In this document: in pieces, positions 48,590 through 58,028 of the stretch
How the letters are laid out: every line of letters begins with the position of its first letter
Position numbering within the stretch: the first letter of the stretch is position 1
Assembly (NCBI GenBank): GCA_947179155.2
Contig: OX359269.1
Coordinates: 52,141,524-52,205,523, forward strand
Direction: 5' to 3'
Origin: Hedera helix
Lineage: Eukaryota > Streptophyta > Magnoliopsida > Apiales > Araliaceae
DNA: 64,000 nt
Notes under the pieces: generated by a model
Database searches by the model: none
Seen by the model: only the letters and a program-made list of their open reading frames with translations
Told to the model about the DNA's origin: nothing
Program-made: the position numbers and the translations under genes

Positions 48590-49770
48590 TCGATTCTAGG
48601 TTCTAGCCACTCAGTGTTACTATACATAGTCATGCACGGAATTATTATGGTGCAATTATTGACTAAATTAATGAAAAATTTTCATTTTAATCTTTCTAAA
48701 TTGAAACAAAATAATCCAGAGTAAATTAAGCCACTACTTTTCGTTCATTCTTTTATATATATCATTGGCTTTCTAGCGAGGGACGAAGCCACGTTAGGTG
48801 GTATGGGGTCAATTGACCCCGTTGAAAAAAAATTATTTTATAATATATGATAAATTTAAAAAAAAAATTAAGTGTAATGGACAAATTGATCCCATTAAAA
48901 ATTTTACAAATTTTCTAATATAAAGGTCAAATTGAAATTTTTATAACTTTTTCAATCTCATATCATTTCTACACTTTTATATATGCATTTTTCTCTAATA
49001 TTTTTAAAATAAATAATAATTTAATTTATATTACTTTTAAAATAATTAAGGAATCAAATATTTATTAACACATGATTTGTGATTATAAAAACGTATTATA
49101 GGTCAATAAGGTGTTTGTGTGTGTGTATATATAATGATATTACTTGTTATATAACAATATTGTAACTAAATACATATTTTACATATGTAACCGGTTGAAA
49201 AGTGAAAAATTATCTTCAAAAGTTGGCTTGAGGGCGATGCCTCCGAACCCCATCAAATTATTTATAGTCTCACAATATTTTGATGGATAAAAATTCTGAC
49301 TTCCTCACTGTTTCTAGCTATTTCTAATATCAATTATGTGCTTGCAGATTTTATCGAAAATAACAAGATATATAGGAGATATGTGCTATTGTCTACTAAT
49401 TTAGTCATCAATATAACATCTGAAGATTATCAGCTCGCTTAATATCTATTAAATGTACCTCTGTAATTAACTGTGATTGGAAAATTAATGGAACCACATA
49501 ATATATGCTATCTAGGCCTTGTAATTAGTAGGTAGTAGTTAAGATATATGAATTTTGTAATAATAAAAATTTGAAAACTAAAGGTATATATATTGTTCCT
49601 CACTATAATTCTCTCACTATGATTTTGTTGGAAGTGACTTTAAAAATTTGATTATTGTTGTTTTAAATTATAAATAAAATTGAACGTTAAATGGATCGTA
49701 ATTTCAAAAAGTTTTAAATTGGTTAATTTTTTAGTTAAGGTACAAGAAAAGTTGTATATATATAACAAAT
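48590..49770 (+). repeat. GH1 upstream module and partial promoter copy, split by a hAT element
   Basis: 48590-48777 and 49311-49420 match 41290-41600; 49420-49770 matches the GH1 promoter (11395-11720: AATTAACTGTGATTGG, TTGTTGGAAGTG, CGTAATTTCAAAAAGTTTTAAATTG). It lacks the TATA box and exon 1; the sequence then passes through about 220 unrecognised bases into intron 7 of the pseudogene. This fits a deletion of exons 1-7 in an ancestral full copy. Confidence 0.75.
48778..49310. mobile_element. hAT-type non-autonomous element, 533 bp
   Basis: Flanked by an exact 8-bp duplication TTTCTAGC (48770-48777, 49311-49318). The ends GAGGGACGAAGCCACG and the complement CAGTGAGGAAGTCAGA match at about 10 of 16 positions and resemble the CAGTGGCGGAGCCA ends of a common plant hAT family. 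The uninserted paralogous site is at about 41505. No coding. Confidence 0.82.
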
Positions 49771-51237
49771 AATTATATTAAAATGTTGTACATATTATTA
49801 TTGCTGTTATTATAATCTAACTTTTTTACGTATCTTCCAAATAACTTATTTACGTATCTTCCAAACAATTTCATCAATTTGTAAATGTCGGTGGTCCGTT
49901 TTAGAAGTTGAATGACTTATTAATTCCGTGTCCAAATACACAACTAGGTGCTCATGGGGAAAATTCAGGGTCAGCCGATCCAAGGAAGTATAATTACATA
50001 TATATATCAAGGTACTATAATTTATTAGTGATTAAACATATTTTTCTTAATTTGTCCCCTTATTATTGATATCAATTGATCAGGTATATGAATGCCTTAA
50101 CATATGGTGAATATCCAAAAACAATGAGGGACGAGATTCCTGTACTCCCCCATTTCACTGATGAGGAAACGAAATTAGTTAAAGGTTCCATTGATTTTCT
50201 TGGACTTAACTACTATGCTACCAGTTATGCACAACCCGCTGAGAATTGGAGCATCGACCCCCAAAAAGGCTTTATTCAGCAAAAATATGTTACCAAGGGA
50301 GGTAAATTAATGACCACCTTGATTACAATTGGAATTAATCTATATATATATATATAATATAACCCCATTATTTAGGCTTTTCTAACTGTGGCTTATTTTC
50401 TGTCCCAGGACGCAACGCAAATGGATTTCGCACGGATAGCTTGGTAATTAAGACCTTCAATAAATTTTTAATGCAATATAATTATTATTGTGCGTTGTTG
50501 ATTAGTTTATCAGTACTAATATATATAAGTGAAACTTAAATTTTGCAGGGGCATCCGGAAGGCTTTTTTGATATGCTCTTGTATGTCAAAAAAATTTATG
50601 AAAACCCTTCAATTTTCATTACTGAAAATGGTTAGTTATTTAATTAAGTTGTTAATTATATAGTGTTTCTCTAACAAAATAAATAAATAAACACACTCTG
50701 TCTTCCACACAAAAAAAAAAGGTTTCATCTATAAAATTTGGATATATTCTTTTACCATGTATACTCTTAAAAAATAACTTAATATTTTATTAGTGTTGTA
50801 TGATAATACAAATATGATAACAAACTTAAAAATATATATCATACCATTTCATATTATTATTATTAAAAAGTGAACTCCTTTTATGTAACACAAAATTTTT
50901 ATAAATGCAACTATTTTATCTGAGTACTACTTATGCTTATATATACACACATTCGCTACACATGCTGCCGCGTACAGTTAATCATGAGAAATTAAAAAAA
51001 ATACTTGACTGATTTAGAATTAATTAAATTGTTTTTGCTTTGACAGGATGGACTGAGACACAAGTATACACAACATCCCTAAAGGAATCACTGGCGATTG
51101 GAAATATCAATGACTTAACAAAAGCATTAGTTGATGAAGGTTGTCTTTACTGTATCATAAATCATCTTATTGCTCTTCTCGAGGCACAAAGGTAATTAAT
51201 TTATAAATGTTGCATATACAATTTTATATATATATAT

Positions 51238-53098
51238 GGGGAATGATCCATAGCAAGCGTTTGCTATGGACACTATTCCAGCAAATGCATCTTCAACCGT
51301 TGAAATAATGATTTTAATGGATAAGATGGAGTCTCATCCGCTATCTAAGATAACGGGTAGGAAAAAAAAAAAATTCTTGGTCCACCCGTCATCTTAGTTG
51401 ACGGGTGGAGTGTTTAGTTTTTTTTTTTTTTTAATATAAGTTTAACAAAAAAAAATAAAATTTCCACCCATCATCTTAGTTGACGGGTGGAGTGTTAATT
51501 TTTTTTTTTTTTTTTTAATATAACTTTAACAAAAAAAAAAAAAAAATTCAATTCCCACCCGTCATCTTAGTTGACGGGTGGAGTGCATTGAATTTTTATT
51601 TTTTTTTTAATATAACTTTAACAAAAAAAAAAAAATTCAATTCCCATCCGTCAACTAAGATGACGGGTGGAGTGTATTGAATTTTTTTTTTTATAATATA
51701 ACTTAAAAAAAAAAAAATTCAATTCCCTCCCATCCGTCAACTAAGATGACGGGTGGAGTGTATTGATTTTTTATTTTTTATTTTTATAAGATCACTTTAA
51801 CAAAAAAAAAAAAAAATTCAATTCCCACCTGTCAACTAAGATGACGGGTGGAGTGTATTGAATTTTTTTTTTATTTTTATAATATCACTTTAATAAAAAA
51901 AAAAAAAAATCAATTCCCGCCCGTCAACTAAGATGACGGGTGGGGTGTATTGAATTTTTTTTTTTTTTTAATATAACTTTAACAAAAAAAAAAAAATTCA
52001 ATTCCCACCCGTCAACTAAGATGACGTGTGGGGTGTATTGAATTTTTTTATTTTTTTATAATATAACTTTAACAAAAAAAAAAAATTCAATTCTCACCCG
52101 TCATCTTAGTTGACGGATGGAGTGTATTGAATTTTTATTTATTTTTTTATAATATAACTTTAACAAAAAAAAAATAATAATAATTCAATTCTCACCCGTC
52201 ATCTTAGTTGACGGGTGGAGTGTGTTGAGTTTTTTTTTTTTTTTTTTTTTAATATAACTTTAATAAAAACAAAACAAAACTCCACCCGTCATAAATGACG
52301 GGTGGGGTGTATTGATTTTTTTTTTTTTTTTACAATATAACTTTAACAAAAAAAAATAAAAAAATTCAATTCCCACCCGTCATCTTAGTTGACGGGTGGA
52401 GTGTATTGATTTTTTTTTTTTTTTTTATTTTTATAATATAACTTTAAGAAAAAATAATAATAATAATAATTCAATTCTCATCCGTCATCTTAGTTGACGG
52501 GTGGAGTGTGTTGAGTTTTTTTTTTTTTTTTTTAATATAACTTTAACAAAAACAAAACAAAACTCCACCCGTCAACTAAGATGACGGGTGGGGTGTATTG
52601 AATTTTTTTTTAATTTTTTTTTATAATATAACTTTAACAAAAAAATAAATAAATTCAATTCCCACCCGTCATCTTAGTTGACGGGTGGAGTGTATTGAAT
52701 TTTTTTTTTATAATATAACTTTAACAAAAAAAAATAATAATAATAATTCAATTCCCATCCGTCATCTTAGTTGACGGGTGGAGTGTGTTGAGTTTTTTTT
52801 TAATATAACTTTAACAAAAACAAAACAAAACTCCACCCGTCAACTAAGATGACGGGTGGAGTTTTTTTTTTTGATTTTTTTTGATTTTGTTAAACTTAGA
52901 TTAAAAAAAAAAAAACAAAAAACAAAACTCCACCCGTCAACTAAGATGACGGGTGGACTGAGAATTTTTTTTCTTTTCCTACCCGTTATCTTAGATAGCG
53001 GGTGGGACTCCATCTTATCCATTAAAATTATTATTTCAACGGTTGAAGATGCATTTGCTGGAATAATGTCCATAACAAACGCTTGCTATGAATTATTC

Positions 53099-53101
<3 letters not shown>
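51238..53101. mobile_element. Foldback element with about 18 hairpin modules (novel-looking)
   Basis: The ends are about 124-bp inverted repeats with a few mismatches, starting GGGGAATGATCCATAGC and ending with the complement. It sits inside a TA run, so a TA duplication is likely. Within each end CCATAGCAA/TTGCTATGG forms a small hairpin. The interior is a head-to-tail array of ~60-110-bp modules, each A-tract, TTCAATTC, CCACCCGTCA, 7-nt spacer, TGACGGGTGG, AGTGTATTGAA, T-tract, then ATATAACTTTAAC. Cores lie at 51382, 51464, 51555, 51644, 51730, 51825, 51917, 52005, 52094, 52192, 52282, 52373, 52478, 52565, 52662, 52755, 52833 and 52930. No protein frame. It is a non-autonomous DNA element; its superfamily is not clear. 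Confidence 0.88.

Positions 53102-53102
<1 letters not shown>

Positions 53103-53179
<77 letters not shown>
53103..53179. repeat. (TA)n microsatellite flanking the foldback element
   Basis: Long TA run directly right of the element; a shorter run lies to its left (51223-51237). The insertion therefore targeted a TA repeat in the intron, and the exact duplication cannot be resolved. Confidence 0.9.
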
Positions 53180-53183
<4 letters not shown>

Positions 53184-53452
53184 CGTTAAGATGGAAAAAT
53201 TAAGATAAATGTTTAATTGAATATTTTTGTAGAGCGGGAGTGAATGTAACGGGATATTGTGTATGGTCTCTGATGGATAACATAAAACTGAATCAAGGGT
53301 ATAACGTACAAATGGGACTGATGTTCACAGATTATTTTAACTATTGTAAGCGTTATTCCAAAATTACTGCCGAATGATTTGCTAAATTCCTCAACCCCAT
53401 CAACTCATCGATTGCATACAAACCAAGACGTCCTCAGGAGGATCCACAATAA

Positions 53453-53831
53453 TATATCATCGCATAACTACTATCAGCTATGTGCATAGCTGATTTCTCC
53501 AATAAGCTGAATACAGGTGTTTGTGACAAAATGCTACAATTAATATCAATAATGAAAGTATTTCATTACTAATAAATTACCTCACATGTGAATCAATGAA
53601 GATACTTATTATATATGATCTGGTCTAAATTGTTTCCCACTAACCAAACTATCACTTGCAGATACCTCACATGTGAATCAATGAAGATACTTATTATTAT
53701 AAATTGCTTTTATTGATCAACTAAATAATACTAAGTACGCCAATCACAATTGACTTTGAAATTAGTTAAATTGTGATGAAATTTTAATTTAATTTTTTTA
53801 AATAAGAACTTGGAATTAATAATATTTTTAA
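53453..53831. other. 3' flank of the GH1 pseudogene
   Basis: Matches the 3' flank of the intact gene (18660-18850). Contains a direct repeat CCTCACATGTGAATCAATGAAGATACTTATTAT at 53580 and 53663. Confidence 0.65.
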
Positions 53832-54273
53832 GGGCTATTTACACTTCTGTTACACAAAGTACCATCAAATTCATAATTCGGCTCCCAAAATATTTGAATT
53901 TATAATTTACTACATAAAGTACATAATTTCATATAATGTGGCCCCCAAATTCATATTTAGGCCAAAATTAGCTAGATTATCTAAATTTTCGGCCAGTTAA
54001 GAATTGTATAGGTTGATCATTGGTTGTCCACTTAGTTCCAAGTGGGTCTATAACACTCAAAAGAATTTTCAAATTCATTCATAGCTTAACGGATAAAAGG
54101 TTTAATATCTTGCACTACTGGCCAACAATTTAGGAATTCATGCCAATTTTGGTCGGAATCTGAATATAGGGGCTACATGGGTACTTTATGTAGTAAATTA
54201 TAAGTTCCAATACTTTGGGGACCGAATTATGAATTTGATGGTACTTGGTGGTGTAATAAAAGTGTATTTAGCC
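53832..54273. mobile_element. Foldback MITE with ~105-bp inverted ends
   Basis: The left end GGGCTATTTACACTTCTGTT and the right end (complement TGGCTAAATACACTTTTATT) stay complementary inwards for about 105 bp (AGTACCATCAAATTCATAAT, TAATTTACTACATAAAGTA). No clean target-site duplication was seen. No coding. Long ends suggest a Mutator-like derivative, but this is not proven. Confidence 0.75.
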
Positions 54274-54449
54274 ATACTTTTAATGTTTTTAAGATATTGA
54301 TTATTGTTCTAATTAAAATTACATAGATTCGCAATAATTTAAATTTTATAAATTAACTAAAAAACTCAAATGGGATTCTCTATTTAGAAGAAAACATAGT
54401 GATGTGCAAAAAAATAACTTGTATACAATATATATCTGAATATTTTTAT

Positions 54450-55429
54450 TTGTTGGATTCCATCTTATATAATTGTTATATTTGTTTGAGTTGTATTTTA
54501 TTTTATAGTTATTATGTGTAATAAGATGAAAGGAAAAGCTGAAAAATGTTAAATAAGTGATGTGAATTAAGATCTAATTTATTAAAGATAAATTAATAAA
54601 TCACTTATATTAAATATGAAACCAGTAATTTAGGAGATGTATATATCACTGTTTTATCTTTTAAATGTATCTCGATAATTAACTGTGACTGGAGAATTAA
54701 TAGGACAGTATAATATATACTACCTAGGGTTTGCAAGTACGTAGTTGTTAAGATACAAATTTAATAATTTTAAAAACTTGAAAACTAAAGGTATATATAT
54801 ATGGAACTGTTATTTTCATAGGATTATTTGTTATTTTTGTAGGTGGATCCTTTTTTATTTATAACGATGATTTTAAAACTGTCGTTATATATTTATAATT
54901 ACACTTTATATATTAAAACCATCGTTATAGACATATTACGATACTTTACATATGAAAAGTGTCGCTATAGGTCTATAACGACGGTTTTAAAACCGTCGCT
55001 ATAAGTAAACTTCGCAAAAATAACAAAAAAAATTGTGAAAATGTGAAAATATCAGTTTTCTATATATATATTATCCTCACCGTAGTTTTCTGACTATGAT
55101 TTCGTTGGAAGTGGGTTTTAAAATTTGATTATTGTCGTTTAAAATTATAAAAATGAACGTTAGACGGATCATAATCTCAAAAAGTTTTGAAGCGGCAAAA
55201 ACGAAAAATCAAAGGCATAAGAGGGATAATTTTCGCACAAGTAAAACGTGCTAAAGGGAGAAATGGGGGTAGGCCCACGCAAGCTGTAGCTGATCTGCCA
55301 CATATTGATTGAGAGTATATCTTTGCCAATCGAAATATCAACTCTAGCCATTCCTCGGCTTTTCCATAATTGGCAGCTAAAAAAATATTCATCCATGCAA
55401 TCAGCTGCTAGCTATCAAATATAAAGATA
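54450..55429 (+). promoter_or_regulatory. Orphan GH1 promoter copy, TATA mutated, coding region absent
   Basis: Parallels 11160-11978 of the intact gene up to 26 bp before the position of the start codon (CATGCAATCAGCTGCTAGCTAT, then ATAAAGATA), then breaks off into unrelated sequence. The TATAAATA box is changed to CATAATTG. It is split by a 257-bp MITE. No GH1 exon follows within the window, so it is presumably non-functional. Confidence 0.85.
54804..55060. mobile_element. 257-bp MITE inserted in the orphan promoter
   Basis: The ends GGAACTGTTATTTTCA and the complement GAAAACTGATATTTTCA are inverted; the interior has ATAACGACGGTTTTAAAAC and complementary stretches. It lies inside a TA run that is unbroken in the two other promoter copies (11530-11551, 49584-49592), giving two empty sites. 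Confidence 0.82.
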
Positions 55430-55581
55430 CTAATAATTGTCCGTGAATAAAGAAAGATACGGTATAATAAAAAATTAAATTAAATTTTAAAAAATATTAT
55501 ATTATTTAAAGACGTTTTATAACTTAAAATAACTTATAATCACACATAACAATTATCATAATTCACAACATCACCACAATA

Positions 55582-55657
55582 ATAATTATTATTGTTATTA
55601 TTATTATTATTATTTTTATTTTTGTTGTTGTTGTTGTTATTGTTGTTGTTGTTGTTG

Positions 55658-55710
<53 letters not shown>

Positions 55711-55776
55711 GTTGTTGTTGTTGTTGTTTTTATTATTGTTGTTGTTGTTTTTATTATTGTTATTATTATTATTATT

Positions 55777-55829
<53 letters not shown>

Positions 55830-56060
55830 ATTATTATTATTATTATTGTTATTATTGTTATTATTATTGCCATAATTATTGTTGTTATTATTATTATTGT
55901 TATTATTATTATTATTGTTGTTGTTGTTGTTGTTGTTGTTGTCGTCATTATTATTATTATTATAATAATAATAATAATTATTATTATTATTATTATTATT
56001 GTCTTAATTATTGTTGTTATTATTATTATTATTGTTGTTGTTATTGTTGTTGTTGTCATA

Positions 56061-56098
<38 letters not shown>

Positions 56099-56142
56099 TA
56101 TTGTTATTACTATTACTATTATTATTATTATTATTATTATAG
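55582..56142. repeat. Compound TTG/TTA trinucleotide microsatellite, ~560 bp
   Basis: Alternating blocks of TTG and TTA (with a few TTT, CTT and ATAATA interruptions near 55950-55980). The frames read as poly-Leu, poly-Tyr/Cys or poly-Ile/Thr/Gln, purely from the repeat. No start context or flanking coding signal. Confidence 0.97.
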
Positions 56143-57254
56143 TGTATGAGTGAATTTGATTTGGGCCGTAATTTTTGTGTGAAATGAAATGTGAGTCAAG
56201 ATTAAGTTAGAAGAATCTTAACCGTCTTTATACTTTTAGATTTAAAATGAGTTTTGTTTTATTATGTATATATGAATATGCTTTAAATTTGTACACAGCA
56301 GAGGAGATGCTTATATTTGGTTGGCGAGCATCTATGTACGGTTGTCTCGACCTGCAGGCGAGATGAGTCCTACAGGCCATATTCAAGAATGGTCCAACTA
56401 AGCTAGGGAGCTCTCGTGAATCATTTAATTTCTGGTCGATCCTTGAGCATCACTAAATTTATAATAAGATATTTACACCAATAAGAGATCTTTTTTTTTT
56501 TTTTTTGAAAAAATTACATTATTATATTAAGGAACTCAAAGGAGAGATTAGTAGAAATTTAGAAAAAACTTACGAGCACTTTTTTGATTTATCATCAGAC
56601 TATTATATTTGGTCTTAATTGAGGAATTTTAGTTATACGAAAAATTATTATTTACATACGATATGTAAATTATTATTTTACAAATTCAGTTAAAAACTGT
56701 CAACTAATAATTTTAAGAAAAAATTAAAGAATTCAACAATAATAACAGAGGTGTTATATATATCTTAAGAATATTTTAATTCTCATTGAATCGTATATAC
56801 TTACAAGTCATGGATGTCCGTGGATTACAAAAGTATAAAATATTTCTTTAGAATTTGGGCATGTAGGTAATTACATATATATATAAAGGAGTAAGGTGTC
56901 ATGTAGATGAAGTGATGAAAATAAAAGTAAAATCTTACTATGGCCGGCTAGGTTAAATGAATTTTAATCACTGTATTAAGAATCTATCAAAAACTTTAAG
57001 AGAAATTGTGGGTCACTCGCTGCATATGAAAAGAAATCGGGTCAAACAAAAATACGTTCTCTAACACTATTTGAATTTCTGTAATGTAATTTCACAACAG
57101 AGTTGTTAAGATATAACATTTCATATCATGTGGGTGTTGATTATCCATTTTTAGTCGAAGCTGCTATCTTATTTTATTTTAACTTCTTATTTTTGTTTTA
57201 AACTGGTATAATAATGCCGTAATGTCATTTTTTTTTTTACTGAGATTTTAATTT
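56143..57254. other. Unrecognised AT-rich region
   Basis: 56280-56460 is of more balanced composition (GGAGATGCTTATATTTGG, TCTCGACCTGCAGGCGAGAT) but no frame or known repeat could be supported. The rest is AT-rich; 56940-57060 is a diverged partner of 40290-40500. Confidence 0.35.
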
Positions 57255-57673
57255 GGGTTAACTACAAAAGTGTCTATTAAAATTTTATAAAATTTTATTT
57301 TTAGCTCTAAAGTACTAATTTTTTTAATTGTGTTCTTTTAAGTTTAATTTTTTTACAAAACTATTCCCTTTTGATATATTGGTGAAATTATAGGTCAGAA
57401 TCTTTCACATATATATCTAAAATTATTTGTAATTATGTTATTTACGCTTTATATAGCATATATATCGTTATATTCATAAGTTTAAAAATGGTCAAATGTG
57501 AATTCAACTGTATAAAACGTGAATTAATTTTGACCTATAATTTCATTAATATATTTTAAAAAAATAGCTTTATATAAAAATTAAACTTAAAGGAACACTA
57601 TAGAGAAAATTGATACTTTGGAGTTAAAATTCGAATTTTGTGAAACTTTGAAAAACACTTTTACAGTTAACCC
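57255..57673. mobile_element. Mutator-like foldback MITE, ~419 bp
   Basis: Ends GGGTTAACTACAAAAGTGT / complement GGGTTAACTGTAAAAGTGT; inverted similarity extends for well over 100 bp. Flanks TTTTAATTT (left) and TTTAAATTT (right) differ at one of nine positions, compatible with a 9-bp Mutator-like duplication. No coding. Confidence 0.75.
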
Positions 57674-58028
57674 TTTAAATTTCAGAAATTGAAAGCTGAA
57701 TTATAAGAAGAGATTATTTAATTGCAAACTAGTGTTACATAAACGCTTGGATTTTAATTAGTGATATTGCTCGTTAATGTTATTTCTAGGCTGGGCTTAA
57801 GTTTTTATTGTAGCTCTAGCCTAGATTTTTCTAACTTGGGCCGAACCATACATTAATAAACTGTAACACTTTGTTTGTGAGTTTGGGAAGAAAAGAAATT
57901 TAAAAAAATTGAGAGAAAAAAGAGTGAAGAAAAGAAAATTTACTTTCGTTTATTATGTTTGTGAGTTTTGAAAAGAAATTTTAACTTAAAATAATATATT
58001 TCTATTTTATCCTTATGAGATTACATTT
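57674..58028. other. AT-rich region, nothing recognised
   Basis: Contains TTTGTTTGTGAGTTTGGGAAGAAAAG (57872) and a similar TTTGTGAGTTTTGAAAAGAA (57957). No gene. Confidence 0.4.

Larger units (their letters stand above)
50084..53452 (+). pseudogene. GH1 beta-glucosidase pseudogene, exons 8-12 only
   Basis: Exons equivalent to 8-12 of the intact gene: 50084-50301, 50409-50443, 50549-50630, 51047-51191 and 53233-53452, with identical lengths for 8-11 and intact GT-AG sites. Exons 1-7 are absent. The nucleophile motif ITENG is kept, but the last exon has MEPAQ replaced by IKLNQ (loss of the glycone-binding Glu) and a TGA at 53375-53377 in place of a Trp codon. Reading past that stop, the frame continues to a TAA near 53450. 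The last intron has grown from 143 bp to about 2.04 kb because of a foldback element. No promoter adjoins exon 8, so a functional product is not expected. Confidence 0.95.

Noticed and set aside
51382..52956. Regularly spaced near-identical repeats resembling a CRISPR array
   Set aside because: Plant nuclear context, repeats are hairpins with A/T-tract spacers that are themselves repeated, and the whole lies between long inverted ends of a transposable element.
52840..53203. 115- and 77-residue frames at the right end of the foldback element
   Set aside because: They run across hairpin modules and a TA microsatellite (YIYIYI tail); no coding evidence.
55592..56149. 185-residue open frame (poly-Leu/Tyr/Cys) and the minus-strand 94-residue frame
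   Set aside because: Both are direct translations of the TTG/TTA microsatellite with no domain, start context or codon structure.
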